Source of the DNA: an uncultured Alistipes sp.
Lineage (GTDB): Bacteria > Bacteroidota > Bacteroidia > Bacteroidales > Rikenellaceae
Length of the DNA stretch: 31,633 nucleotides
Direction of reading: 5' to 3'
Assembly (NCBI GenBank): GCA_900768045.1
Contig: CAAGBL010000049.1
Location: forward strand, 1-31,633
The translations under genes and the position numbers were made by a program. Shown piece by piece: positions 1-8,654 of this stretch (its first letter is position 1; each line of letters starts with the position of its first letter). The notes under the pieces were generated by a model. The model was not told the DNA's origin, ran no database searches, and saw nothing but the letters and a program-made list of their open reading frames with translations.

Positions 1-551
1 GTACCCATGAAACCGAGTGATGGAGACAAAGCGATGAACAATGAGATCCAAGAAAGACCTGACTCCATCTGGCCCTGCTGAACTGAACCGTAAGATACAA
101 CAGCCTTCTCAACAGCCTCAAGACCCTGGTCGTAACGCATAAGACCCTGGTAGTAGATTGATGCGATAGGACCACGAGTGTTACGGCAAAGCTCCTTAGC
201 AGCCTCAACGCCCTTAGAGTTAAGAGTCTCCTCAACCTCTGCAACGAACTTCTTAGTGTTGATCTGTGCAAATGTCATGTAGAGAATACGCTCGATAGAG
301 ATAGCCAAGCCAAGAATCAAGCAGACAAGCACTGGAAGCATCCAGCCCCAACCACCCTCGAGGAACTTCTTCATAAGAGCGAAGTGCATAGGCTCGCCAG
401 CAGGCTCCTCAGTTACAACCTCAGCCTCAGCTACCTCAGCAACAGCCTCTGTCTGTGCAGCGTCATTTGCAGGTGCCTGCTCTGGCTCCTGTGCGTAAGC
501 AGCGCTGAATGAGAGAGCAGCAGCTGCCATAACCAAAAATAATTTTTTCAT
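1..551 (-). CDS. exbB: MotA/TolQ/ExbB proton channel protein, 3' part missing
   Basis: This is the N-terminal 183 codons of an ExbB/TolQ-type proton channel subunit, cut by the left edge. ExbB works with ExbD in the inner membrane to pass proton-motive force to TonB. The visible protein begins MKKLFLVMAAAALSFSAAYA, a cleavable signal peptide. An acidic, Ala/Glu-rich linker of about 35 residues follows, then a first membrane helix near residues 70-85 (MLPVLVCLILGLAISIE). The family region KELCRNTRGPIASIYYQGL comes next, and the last residues seen (LFIALSPSLGFMGT) start the second helix. A signal peptide plus acidic linker is usual for Bacteroidetes ExbB and not for the E. coli protein. The ATG at 549-551 is preceded by an A-rich leader without a clear Shine-Dalgarno. 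exbD and tonB would be expected beyond the left edge. Confidence 0.93.
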   Translation of the reverse strand, partial: MKKLFLVMAAAALSFSAAYAQEPEQAPANDAAQTEAVAEVAEAEVVTEEPAGEPMHFALMKKFLEGGWGWMLPVLVCLILGLAISIERILYMTFAQINTKKFVAEVEETLNSKGVEAAKELCRNTRGPIASIYYQGLMRYDQGLEAVEKAVVSYGSVQQGQMESGLSWISLFIALSPSLGFMG

Positions 552-811
552 AATGATTTGTTTAGTTAAAATTTGTAATTTTTAGTAGTTGTTTTCTCTA
601 TATTTTTTGTTTTTGGTAAAACTTTTGTTTTATACCCACTCTATTTGGCACACCTAAGGCCACCCTCATAGAGAGTAGCTTGCTGTGTGTTAAACCCGAT
701 ATTAATCAATTCATTACGCCGCAATGGTGTAACATCTTTGCTATCTTTTGCTCCCTATAAAGGGATATTACAGAGCGAAATTTACAATTAATTTTTCAAA
801 AAAGCAACGCT
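552..811. other. Intergenic region between exbB and ansA
   Basis: No gene is supported in these 260 bases. Next to ansA on the minus strand there is a short stem, AAAGC-GTT-GCTTT followed by T residues (798-813), that includes the ansA stop codon. It could be a weak terminator. A small palindrome TCCCT-ATAA-AGGGA lies near 751-765. The 110 bases before exbB are A/T-rich and contain no TAnnTTTG box on the minus strand, so the exbB promoter was not located. Confidence 0.4.
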
Positions 812-1849
812 TTACATAGTAAATTCGCCACGTAGTGGTTTTCGCATCAGTTCTAATGTTTCCGATAATGGCAAGTTTTTGCCTAAAACGTACATTAGCT
901 TTGTTACAGCAGCCTCAACCGTCATGTCGTGTCCCGACACTACGCCAGCATCTTGCAGAGCGAGGCCTGTTTCGTAGAGATGCATCTGCACGGCACCATC
1001 TTTACACTGCGAAATATTAACCACAACAACGCCACGTGACACAGCCTCCTTAACCAAATCCACAAACCAATCTGAGGTAGGTGCATTACCTGCGCCATAG
1101 GTCTCGAGCACAACGCCACGTGCGCCACTCTCAAGTAACATGGCACGAAGTGTTGCAGGACGGATACCGGGGAAGAGCTTAACCACAACAACGTCGTTAG
1201 ATAGCTTCTCGCTGATGTGGAAGGGTGCGACACTATTATCAACGAGTGGAGCTATGTTCGATGCGTTGTACTGAATGTTTACGCCGACATCTGCCAATGG
1301 GTGGTAGTTGAACGATGCAAAGGCATTGAGTGCCTCAGCGCTGAATTTTGTGGTGCGGTTGCCACGGAATAGGCGGTTCTGGAAGTATAGAGCTACCTCA
1401 GGCACAAGCGGTTTGCCATCGTCGGTGCGGGCACCAGCAATCTCGATGGCTGTGATAAGGTTTTCACGACCATCTGTGCGGAGGATGCCGATAGGAATCT
1501 GGCTACCAGTGAAGATTACTGGCTTTGCGAGGTTCTCGAGCATGAAACTAAGCGCCGATGCCGAATAGGACATGGTGTCTGTACCATGCAGAATCACAAA
1601 GCCGTCGTAGCTCTCGTATTTATCACGAATGATGCGTGCGATGTCCACCCAGTTTTCGATTGACACGTTTGATGAGTCGATGGGTGGTTTGATGGTAAAT
1701 ACCTCAATATCTACCTTTAGGCGCTTTAGCGAGGGAAACTCCTCATATATACCGCTGAAATCAAATGGGACGAGAGCGCCTGTTGCCTCGTCAGTCTTCA
1801 TACCGATAGTACCTCCGGTATATATTATAAGTATAGTTGGTCGCTTCAT
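812..1849 (-). CDS. ansA: Type I (cytoplasmic) L-asparaginase
   Basis: Predicted to hydrolyse L-asparagine to aspartate and ammonia. The 345-residue protein has both catalytic threonine motifs of the family. The first is YTGGTIGM at residues 10-17, with nucleophile Thr14. The second is HGTDTMSYSA at 88-97, with the Thr90-Asp91 pair. The downstream segment TGSQIPIGILRTDGRENL is also typical. There is no signal peptide, so it is expected to act in the cytoplasm, like E. coli AnsA rather than periplasmic AnsB. Length is normal for the type I family. The gene appears monocistronic: a TATCTTTG box lies about 40 bases upstream and a terminator separates it from tatD. A Glu-tRNA(Gln) amidotransferase-associated GatD-like paralogue is less likely, because GatD is archaeal and longer. 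Confidence 0.95.
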   Translation of the reverse strand: MKRPTILIIYTGGTIGMKTDEATGALVPFDFSGIYEEFPSLKRLKVDIEVFTIKPPIDSSNVSIENWVDIARIIRDKYESYDGFVILHGTDTMSYSASALSFMLENLAKPVIFTGSQIPIGILRTDGRENLITAIEIAGARTDDGKPLVPEVALYFQNRLFRGNRTTKFSAEALNAFASFNYHPLADVGVNIQYNASNIAPLVDNSVAPFHISEKLSNDVVVVKLFPGIRPATLRAMLLESGARGVVLETYGAGNAPTSDWFVDLVKEAVSRGVVVVNISQCKDGAVQMHLYETGLALQDAGVVSGHDMTVEAAVTKLMYVLGKNLPLSETLELMRKPLRGEFTM

Positions 1850-1888
1850 AGCTGAAGGATACAGGGCCTTAATGCCGATATATCCTTA

Positions 1889-1896
1889 CAAAGATA
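1889..1896 (-). promoter_or_regulatory. -7 promoter box for ansA
   Basis: On the minus strand this reads TATCTTTG, an exact match to the Bacteroidetes -7 consensus TAnnTTTG. It would place the transcript start near 1882, giving a leader of about 33 bases before the ansA ATG. No good TTTG -33 element stands at the expected distance, so the call rests on the -7 box and its position. Confidence 0.6.
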
Positions 1897-1927
1897 TGAA
1901 TAATTTGCTAAGGTTGGTGCTATTAAC

Positions 1928-1953
1928 AAAAAAAAATGGGGGTTACCCCCCCA
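1928..1953 (-). terminator. Rho-independent terminator after tatD
   Basis: On the minus strand this reads TGGGGG-GGTAA-CCCCCA followed directly by nine T residues. That is a short all-GC stem with a strong U tract, about 20 bases past the tatD stop. It marks the 3' end of the long murG-to-tatD gene block and insulates ansA from it. Confidence 0.85.
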
Positions 1954-1973
1954 ACATTTATGCATAAACACCC

Positions 1974-2753
1974 TTAGCTTATGCCAAATATATGCTTTGC
2001 ATTTGCCGTAGTTATGCTGTCTACATGCTCGAGTGTCGTGCCCTTAATCTCGGCAATCTTGCGACATACGTGCTCGACATAGGCTGGCTCGTTGCGCTTG
2101 CCACGATGTGGCACGGGCGTAAGATATGGAGAGTCGGTTTCGAGTAGAAGTAGCTCCGTCGGAAGTTCCTCGACAACCTTGTTAAGTCCTGAGTTTTTGA
2201 ATGTTACAACGCCGCCAATGCCAAACTTAAACTCGCCCATGCGCTCTAACTTACGTGCCATCTCTGCGTTGTCGGCAAAGGCATGAAAGACACCACGTAG
2301 GCCACGACCTCGATATGTAGCTATGGCATCAACCATCTCGTTGTATGCCGAGCGGGTGTGAATCGCTACTGGAAGGTTGTGTTGTAGTGCAAGCTCTAAT
2401 TGGGCATGTAGCGCCTCACGCTGCTCACGATAGAACTCCTTGCTCCAGTATAGGTCGAGTCCTATTTCGCCTACGCCCCATAGCTTTGTGGGGGCTGAGT
2501 GTAGTAGCCTCTCTACCATGTCCAACTCACTCTGCCACTGTGGATTGTCGTTGACAGATGTGGGGTGTAGACCTGCCATGGCAAGACAGCGCTCGGGGTG
2601 TTGCTGTGCCAACTCAAACATGCGGTCACGGCTCTCAGAGTCGATATCGGGGAGTAGCATTAGCTCAACGCCAGCACTCCAGGCACGCTCTAAGGCTTCG
2701 CCACGGTCGGCATCAAACTCCTCAGCGTAAATATGTGAATGTGTGTCTATCAT
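1974..2753 (-). CDS. TatD-family metal-dependent hydrolase (DNase)
   Basis: A 259-residue TIM-barrel amidohydrolase of the TatD/YcfH family, which includes 3'-5' DNases active in DNA repair. All expected metal ligands are visible: His5 and His7 (THSH), Glu96 (GEIGLD), His132 (IHTRSA), His157 (VFHAF) and Asp207 (LETDSPYL). Length is typical. The start ATG at 2753 lies 9 bases after the dprA stop, and the gene is last in the murG-to-tatD block, just before a strong terminator. Pairing with dprA makes a nucleic-acid-processing role plausible. Its actual substrate (DNA, or D-aminoacyl-tRNA as shown for some TatD relatives) cannot be read from sequence. Confidence 0.92.
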   Translation of the reverse strand: MIDTHSHIYAEEFDADRGEALERAWSAGVELMLLPDIDSESRDRMFELAQQHPERCLAMAGLHPTSVNDNPQWQSELDMVERLLHSAPTKLWGVGEIGLDLYWSKEFYREQREALHAQLELALQHNLPVAIHTRSAYNEMVDAIATYRGRGLRGVFHAFADNAEMARKLERMGEFKFGIGGVVTFKNSGLNKVVEELPTELLLLETDSPYLTPVPHRGKRNEPAYVEHVCRKIAEIKGTTLEHVDSITTANAKHIFGIS

Positions 2754-2762
2754 CGTTTTGTG

Positions 2763-3866
2763 TTATATTACTTCGTAGCGCTTTCCTGGGAGGGTGCGTA
2801 TCGCCCCTTTGAACTCTAAGTCCATCATCACCATTGCCAGCTCGCCCATACTGAGCCCCGTGCTTGCCAGAAGCTCCGACCAGTCGAGAATTGAGCTTTG
2901 CTTGAATGCGTCTATAATCTTTCGTTCCGCCTCTGTGAGCGCTACCTCCTCTTTATTATCTGTGGTTGTGGTTTGCTCCTTAGTGCTTCGTTGCAAGCCT
3001 GCATCTTCGATGATGTCGTCGGCGGTGAGCACCAAGCGGGCCTTGCCAGAGCGTATTAGGTTATTGGTGCCGAACGAGTTGATGTCTGTTATGCGACCAG
3101 GCAGTGCCAATACCGGGCGTGAGTAGCTGTCGGCAATGTCGGCTGTCGAGAGTGAGCCTCCCTTAGCTGGCGACTCAACCACGAGTGTTGCCAGGCTCAT
3201 ACCCGCAATTATGCGGTTACGTGATATGAAGTGTGAGCCGTTGTTGCGTGTCTGCGAGCTTAGCTCCGATACTATTGCGCCTCCCGCCTTGATTATCTCC
3301 TTTGCAAGTTGCTCGTGCGATGTTGGGGTTATGCTTGGTAGGGTGCTTGGTACTATAGCTACGGTGGTAACTCCATTTGCCAGCGCTGCTCGGTGGCATG
3401 CGCTATCTGCACCGTATGCTAAGCCACTCACAACGCAGAGATCTGCGACCTCCTCGCTAAGATTCTTTATTAGTATGTTTGCCGAGTGTATTCCCGAGGG
3501 CGATATCTCTCGTGTGCCAACCATTGCCAATGTCTGCTTACTTAGGGCAGCCACCTCGCCAAGAACAAAGAGTATGTGTGGCCTATCTATGGTTGCACGC
3601 AGTGGCTCAGGGTACTCCTCATCTGTTGCCGAGATTATGCGTATGTCGTGCTTCTGACAATACTTTATCTCACGCTCAGCCTCACGCATGCCGTCACCTG
3701 CGAGTATGCGCTCGGCAAGCTCGCTGCGTAGTCCTGCACCATACGTAAGCTCCTCTTTTGAGGCGCTAAACACCCTCTCTGCCGTCTCGAAGTGCTCCAC
3801 GAGGTGTGCTGCACCTCGGCTACCTATGCCTTTGGTAAAGTATAGCGCTAAATCCTCGATTGTCAT
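2763..3866 (-). CDS. dprA: DNA-processing protein DprA
   Basis: DprA (Smf) binds incoming single-stranded DNA and loads RecA during natural transformation. It is also conserved in bacteria not known to be competent. The 367-residue protein has an N-terminal helix-hairpin-helix-like region (LYFTKGIGSRGAAHLVEHF), then the extended Rossmann fold with MVGTRE at 115-120, VSGLAYGAD at 146-154 and the SRNRIIAG signature. A C-terminal winged-helix (DML1-like) domain ends in LEFKGAIRTLPGKRYEVI. I chose the ATG at 3866, not an upstream start near 4010, because the family homology begins at MTIEDLALYF and the longer form would run about 120 bases into the MATE gene. It lies 25 bases after the MATE stop. 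No other competence genes are visible here. Confidence 0.92.
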   Translation of the reverse strand: MTIEDLALYFTKGIGSRGAAHLVEHFETAERVFSASKEELTYGAGLRSELAERILAGDGMREAEREIKYCQKHDIRIISATDEEYPEPLRATIDRPHILFVLGEVAALSKQTLAMVGTREISPSGIHSANILIKNLSEEVADLCVVSGLAYGADSACHRAALANGVTTVAIVPSTLPSITPTSHEQLAKEIIKAGGAIVSELSSQTRNNGSHFISRNRIIAGMSLATLVVESPAKGGSLSTADIADSYSRPVLALPGRITDINSFGTNNLIRSGKARLVLTADDIIEDAGLQRSTKEQTTTTDNKEEVALTEAERKIIDAFKQSSILDWSELLASTGLSMGELAMVMMDLEFKGAIRTLPGKRYEVI

Positions 3867-3891
3867 GCCTGAGGGCGGTTTTTGGTTGTTA

Positions 3892-5346
3892 TTAATGCGA
3901 GAAGTGCATGTTGTGCTCCATGCGTCGTAGCTTGCGAACCTGTATAAATAGGAGTGTTCCAGCAACCACCACCGAGCATGAGTCGGCAATAGGCATCGAC
4001 ATCCAAGCACCTATTGCGCCATAGTGCTTAGGCAATATGAGCAACATAGGAAGTAGGAAGAGTAGCTGACGTGTTGCCGAGAGGAACATAGCCAGTGGTG
4101 CACGACCGATATACTGGAAGAAGCTACCAGCAACAATCTGGAAACCAACAAGTGGGAATACCGTCATGGCTATACCAAGTCCCTGTGCCACAACCTCAAT
4201 CATAGCCTGGTCGATGCGGCTTGTTGATGCATCAACAAAGGCTGCTGCAACCTCACGTGGGAAGAAGAAGCCTATCAAAAAGGCGAGAGTAGTAACGCAT
4301 GTTGCGCAGAATATCGTATATTTTAGAGCCTTGAGAACTCTGCCATACTGCTTTGCTCCATAGTTGTAGCCCACAATAGGCTGCATGCCCTGATTGAAGC
4401 CCTGGCCTACCATGATAAAGAGGAGTATCACTCGGTTCATGATGCCATAAGCACCGACATATACGTCGCCCACCTCGCTGCCAAATGTCGCTGCCGAGAT
4501 AACATCCTCAGCACCATGACCACCATACTGAAGTAGGGCCGTGTTCATGAAACGTGTTACGAATGAGGCGCATACATTTAGGATAAATGGTGCCATACCA
4601 ATCGAGATGATGGCGCCGATAATCCTCTTGTTGAACTTGAAGCTACTGCGCTTAAATCTTAGGAAGCTCTCCTTCGAGGTGTAGTGGCGTAGTTGTATTA
4701 AAAGGCATATGCTCTGCGATATTACCGTTGCCCATGCCGAGCCCTCGATGCCCCACTTGAATACGAAGATAAACAGCGGGTTGAGAATGGTACAAAGCGC
4801 TATAGATGTGAGCATTATGTACATAGCCTTCTGAGGATATCCCGAGGCACGTAGCTGCTCGTTAAGACCCAAATATAGGTGTGTGACGATGTTTCCGAAC
4901 ATGATTATTCGCATAAACTTGCGGGCATAATCGAGTGTCTCGGGGCTTGCATCACCGCCTGAGAAGAATACCAATATAGGGTCGAGGAAGAACAGGAAGA
5001 TGAGCATTATCGAGATACCGAGTGTGAGGTTTAGCAGCACTGCATTTCCCAATATATGCTCTGCGGCACGCTTGTTACCCTCGCCAAGGCGTATTGATAT
5101 GCGGGCTGCAGCACCCACGCCCACCATAGCGCCAAATGCCGAGGCAATGTTCATGATAGGGAGCGTCACGGCCATACCTGCGATAGCTGCGCCACCCACG
5201 CCATGACCGATAAATATGCTGTCGATGATGTGGTAAAGCGACGACGATGCCATGGCAATAATAGCTGGTATGGCATAACGAGCAAGTAGCTTGCCTATGG
5301 GGTCAGTACCTAATGATACTGTGTTGTTTACCTGTGTTTTAGACAC
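3892..5346 (-). CDS. MATE family efflux transporter
   Basis: A polytopic inner-membrane drug/organic cation:ion antiporter of the MATE superfamily, with about 12 hydrophobic helices. The N-terminal family block reads SLGTDPIGKLLARYAIPAII, followed by SSLYHIIDSIFIGHGVGG, which are hallmarks of the MepA/NorM-like branch in Bacteroidetes. There is no in-frame ATG before the first helix. The start must therefore be GTG at 5346 (484 residues, preceded by a purine-rich AGAAAGAT) or TTG at 5382 (496 residues, overlapping the PPTase stop by 8 bases). I favour GTG because homologues usually have a leader of about 15 residues before SLGT. The transported substrate cannot be inferred. Its place between the PPTase and dprA looks like co-transcription rather than a shared pathway. 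Confidence 0.9.
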   Translation of the reverse strand: MSKTQVNNTVSLGTDPIGKLLARYAIPAIIAMASSSLYHIIDSIFIGHGVGGAAIAGMAVTLPIMNIASAFGAMVGVGAAARISIRLGEGNKRAAEHILGNAVLLNLTLGISIMLIFLFFLDPILVFFSGGDASPETLDYARKFMRIIMFGNIVTHLYLGLNEQLRASGYPQKAMYIMLTSIALCTILNPLFIFVFKWGIEGSAWATVISQSICLLIQLRHYTSKESFLRFKRSSFKFNKRIIGAIISIGMAPFILNVCASFVTRFMNTALLQYGGHGAEDVISAATFGSEVGDVYVGAYGIMNRVILLFIMVGQGFNQGMQPIVGYNYGAKQYGRVLKALKYTIFCATCVTTLAFLIGFFFPREVAAAFVDASTSRIDQAMIEVVAQGLGIAMTVFPLVGFQIVAGSFFQYIGRAPLAMFLSATRQLLFLLPMLLILPKHYGAIGAWMSMPIADSCSVVVAGTLLFIQVRKLRRMEHNMHFSH

Positions 5347-5374
5347 GTATCTTTCTAAGTTAATGTTGTTTATA

Positions 5375-5950
5375 CTATTCAAAGTAGGCTACTGCCACAA
5401 CTGCATCTTCGTTGTGTATGCTAACATCAACGCATGCTCTTTGCTTTTGACAGAGTAGGGCGCTAATACGTACGCTCTCGTTGTCGTAGCCCGTAAGCAC
5501 AATGTCATGCTTAAGGTCGATGCCTCGCTCGCCATATAATTTATATAGTGCCTCCTTGGCGCACCACACAATTGCCCTCCACTCCTTGGTAGAGGATAGC
5601 TGCTCTTCCTCGGCACTCATATATCGAGAGCTAACTTTAACAAAGTCACGCTCCAACGCCTCGATGTCTATGCCTATATTATTGTTGGCAATCGCCACAG
5701 CTACACGCCCAGCACCATGTGCTACGCTGATGTGCGTATTCTCGAGGTTTACTTTTGGTGCTCCCACCTCGTTATATCCTATCTCGACACCTCGTCCCAG
5801 CTCTCGGCGCACCACACGTCGCCATGCAAGGTGTTCGCTTCGGCGGCGCTCATTCTGAAAGCGTGATGCCGAGGCTACATCTGCAGCGGTAATGTCGCAA
5901 TCGCAGCAGGCAAATAGCCATGGTATATCTTCGACGATGACTCTACGCAT
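5375..5950 (-). CDS. 4'-phosphopantetheinyl transferase superfamily protein
   Basis: A 191-residue Sfp/AcpT-type enzyme that would transfer 4'-phosphopantetheine from CoA to a carrier protein. The Mg-binding GIDIE motif (residues 93-97, Asp95 and Glu97) and the WCAKEALYKL motif (129-138, with the conserved Lys-Glu) are both present. An SVAHGAG segment near 75-81 corresponds to the usual S-x-S/A-H block. The length fits the short superfamily form. Its start lies 2 bases from the gldE stop, which suggests translational coupling. The gldE-PPTase order is a familiar one in Bacteroidetes. Whether it serves fatty-acid ACP or a secondary-metabolite carrier is unknown, and no AcpS is seen in this window for comparison. 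Confidence 0.92.
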   Translation of the reverse strand: MRRVIVEDIPWLFACCDCDITAADVASASRFQNERRRSEHLAWRRVVRRELGRGVEIGYNEVGAPKVNLENTHISVAHGAGRVAVAIANNNIGIDIEALERDFVKVSSRYMSAEEEQLSSTKEWRAIVWCAKEALYKLYGERGIDLKHDIVLTGYDNESVRISALLCQKQRACVDVSIHNEDAVVAVAYFE

Positions 5951-5951
5951 T

Positions 5952-7238
5952 CTACTCGCCTTTAACCTCCACCTTTACCTTGTCGACACGTCTGCCGTCC
6001 ATCGTTGCGATGAAGAACTTCACGCCATGCGACTGTAGCTCGTCGCCACGACGTGGCAGGTCACGCTTAAGCTCCATCATCAAGCCAGCAAGCGTTTCGG
6101 CATGTCCCTCGACATCTGTGAAGGCATCTTCGTCGTAGCCTATAGCACGAATAAATTCGCCTATATGTATCTTAGCATCAAATATATAGGTATTCTCGCC
6201 AATCTTCTCGTAGAGGCGGTCCTCGTCATCGTCGCTCTCGTCGGTAATCTCGCCCACAACCTCCTCCAAAATATCCTCTAAGGAGATGAGGCCCTGTGTC
6301 GCACCATACTCGTCAACAACGATGGCGATGTGTATCTTCTTCTTCTGGAACTTCTTCAGAAGGTCGTCAATCATCATGTGCTCGGGCACGAAGTAGGGCT
6401 TGCGTAGTAGCGCCTGCCACTCGAAGTCGTCACCCTGGGTGATATGTGGTAGTAGATCCTTAACATAGAGCACACCACGCACATCGTCGAGGTCGTCGCC
6501 ATACACAGGTATTCGTGAATATCCTGTCTCCACGATGATCTTGCGCACCTCATTAAATGTTGCATCATACTCGATACCCGTGATGTCTACTCGTGAGTGC
6601 ATAATCTCCACCACCTCGGTCTGTCCGAAGGAGATGATTCCCGAGAGCATCTTCTGCTCCTCCTCCGAGCCTGTGTCGGTAAGGTCTACCGCATCGGCAA
6701 GCTCCTCGATAGATATTTCGGCACCCTTCGATGCTAAGCGGCTCACGCGGCTGCTTGTGCGTATGAGAATGAAGGCGAGAGGGTAGAGCACCCAACGAAG
6801 GAACTTGAGGGGCGCAGAGAAGAGTCGTGATATCTTGACTGGATTGCCCTGAGAGAATACCTTGGGCATAATCTCGCCGAAGAGCAGCAGCAAGAAGGTG
6901 ATGATGACTGTCTTAAAGATGAAGTCGCCGACACCTGCAAACACAAAGAGCTTGTCGACAATCTGCGTGCTTATGATAACTAAGCAGATGTTTACCATGT
7001 TGTTAGCAACGAGAATTGTTGCCAACAACCTATCAGGATTCGATAGTAGCTCTATGACACGTTGTGACGCAGCATCTTGGCGACTCTCAAGCTCGTCTAT
7101 GTCGGCACGTGTCAGCGAGAAGAATGCCACCTCGGAGCCAGATGCCAATCCAGAAAGCATGAGTAGTATAATAGAGATAAGGCTGAGCACAACGACTGTG
7201 CCCAGCTCAATATTCTCTTGTAGTGCTATTAAACTCAT
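5952..7238 (-). CDS. gldE: GldE-like CNNM/CBS/CorC transporter-domain protein
   Basis: A 428-residue membrane protein of the HlyC/CorC family. An N-terminal CNNM (DUF21) domain with three to four hydrophobic helices spans roughly residues 10-165, including the typical LSGLASGSEVAFFSL. A CBS pair follows at about 205-330, with HIAIVVDEYGATQGLISLED. A CorC_HlyC C-terminal domain lies at about 345-425. Such proteins are linked to Mg/Co export or homeostasis. The Bacteroidetes subgroup is called GldE because in Flavobacterium it is a gliding-motility accessory factor. Many non-gliding Bacteroidales also carry it, and no other gld gene is visible here, so the name reflects family membership rather than motility. 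The gap to ftsZ is 6 bases. Confidence 0.87.
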   Translation of the reverse strand: MSLIALQENIELGTVVVLSLISIILLMLSGLASGSEVAFFSLTRADIDELESRQDAASQRVIELLSNPDRLLATILVANNMVNICLVIISTQIVDKLFVFAGVGDFIFKTVIITFLLLLFGEIMPKVFSQGNPVKISRLFSAPLKFLRWVLYPLAFILIRTSSRVSRLASKGAEISIEELADAVDLTDTGSEEEQKMLSGIISFGQTEVVEIMHSRVDITGIEYDATFNEVRKIIVETGYSRIPVYGDDLDDVRGVLYVKDLLPHITQGDDFEWQALLRKPYFVPEHMMIDDLLKKFQKKKIHIAIVVDEYGATQGLISLEDILEEVVGEITDESDDDEDRLYEKIGENTYIFDAKIHIGEFIRAIGYDEDAFTDVEGHAETLAGLMMELKRDLPRRGDELQSHGVKFFIATMDGRRVDKVKVEVKGE

Positions 7239-7244
7239 TATATA

Positions 7245-8621
7245 TTAGAAGTCTAACGTGCCACTTATGTTGTTTGATACACTATCCTCCTGCTTCTGTA
7301 TCGGACGGAAGGTGGTACGTGTTTGCGTCTCGCTCTCCGCCGAGAACTGTGTCTTTAGACGGGTGTATGCAGGATCTTTCTTCTGTATGTGTACCAACTT
7401 ATATCTATCCTGTGGAGGGTGGATTGTTGGGCCCTCGGTAGGACGGCGAAGCTCCTGACGTGGCTGGCGCACAGGAACATCTGGCGTTACAACCTCCTCC
7501 TTTGCTGCAAATGGATTTGCTGCGGGTTCGCTATCTGCGTTGTTGTAGTCGGGATCTATTTTTAGCTCCTTGCCATCTGAGAAGCGTGTTGCCACAACAA
7601 CCAGCTCCAACTCGTCGTCGGCCAACGACTTCTTCTCGCTTGCACCCCAGATGATGTTGGCAGCATGTGTGTTGCCGTCCTCATCTTTGTAGCTTGCATG
7701 CTTCTGGATATACTCCATGGCATCTGTCACATCGTCGTGTGTAAGCTTGTTGATGTCCGACACAGCGAAGCTTAGCAAGATCTCCTTAGCTCCCGAGATG
7801 TGGTTGTCGTCGAGAAGCGACGATGATAGGGCACCCTCAGCAACCTGAAGTGCACGATTCTCGCCCGAGGCATTAACTACAGACATGTGAGCACGGCCAC
7901 TGCCACGCATAACAGCCTCAACGTCGGCAAAGTCGACACGTACCAACGCAAACTCAACGGTAATAAGCTCAGCAATACCCTTTGTTGCCATGCCCAATAC
8001 GTCGTCAGCCTTACCAAAGGCCTCGCCCAGAGGTAGCTTGCCATAGAGCTTGCGGAGGCGCTCGTTGTCGATGATGAGCAACGAGTCAACCCAGTTGTGA
8101 AGCTCCTCCACACCCTTCACTGCACGCTGGTAGCGGCCAGGGCCCTCCATGCGGAAAGGCATGGTCACAACAGCTACGGTGAGGATGCCAAGCTCGTGGG
8201 CGATACGGGCGATTACGGGCGATGCACCAGTACCAGTACCACCACCCATACCTGCTGCGATGAAGAGCATCTTCACACCCGATGTCTCGAGCAATGAGCG
8301 TAGCTGCTCCTCGCTCTCGATAGCGAGCTCACGGCCACGGTCGGCGTTGTTACCAGCACCAAGGCCTGGGCCCATCTGTATCTTATTGGTTACCTTGCAG
8401 TTAGCCAATGCTGCCTGATCGGTGTTACAAACCACGAAGTTAACGCCCGTGATGCCCATCGTCTGCATGTGGTTTACGGCATTACCTCCCGCACCACCAA
8501 CGCCAATAACCATGATTATTGACTCGGCGTCGAGCTGTAGGTTGGACTTTGGACTATTTATAGTGAGCTGCGAGTCGAAGTCGACAGCTGCACTCATACT
8601 GCTTGTATTATTGTTAATCAT
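7245..8621 (-). CDS. ftsZ: Cell division protein FtsZ
   Basis: The tubulin-like GTPase that polymerises into the Z ring. The GTP-binding motifs are clear: GVGGAGGNAVNHM at residues 40-52 and the tubulin signature GGGTGTG at 126-132. The T7 loop that contacts the next subunit reads RVDFADV (228-234). The catalytic Asp230 and Asp233 are kept, but Arg stands where most FtsZ proteins have Asn. The C-terminal part from about residue 350 is a Pro/Gln/Arg-rich linker ending ISGTLDF, which does not resemble the usual FtsA/ZipA-binding tail. The ATG at 8621 follows GAGAAGAT; an internal ATG at codon 9 is an alternative. It lies 33 bases after ftsA, the standard order. Confidence 0.97.
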   Translation of the reverse strand: MINNNTSSMSAAVDFDSQLTINSPKSNLQLDAESIIMVIGVGGAGGNAVNHMQTMGITGVNFVVCNTDQAALANCKVTNKIQMGPGLGAGNNADRGRELAIESEEQLRSLLETSGVKMLFIAAGMGGGTGTGASPVIARIAHELGILTVAVVTMPFRMEGPGRYQRAVKGVEELHNWVDSLLIIDNERLRKLYGKLPLGEAFGKADDVLGMATKGIAELITVEFALVRVDFADVEAVMRGSGRAHMSVVNASGENRALQVAEGALSSSLLDDNHISGAKEILLSFAVSDINKLTHDDVTDAMEYIQKHASYKDEDGNTHAANIIWGASEKKSLADDELELVVVATRFSDGKELKIDPDYNNADSEPAANPFAAKEEVVTPDVPVRQPRQELRRPTEGPTIHPPQDRYKLVHIQKKDPAYTRLKTQFSAESETQTRTTFRPIQKQEDSVSNNISGTLDF

Positions 8622-8654
8622 AGCTTAATCTTCTCTTAAATCGGTTACTGCGAA

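Noticed and set aside
751..765. Palindrome TCCCTATAAAGGGA as a terminator of ansA
   Set aside because: The stem is only 5 bp and no T run follows on the minus strand, so it is mentioned only within the intergenic description.
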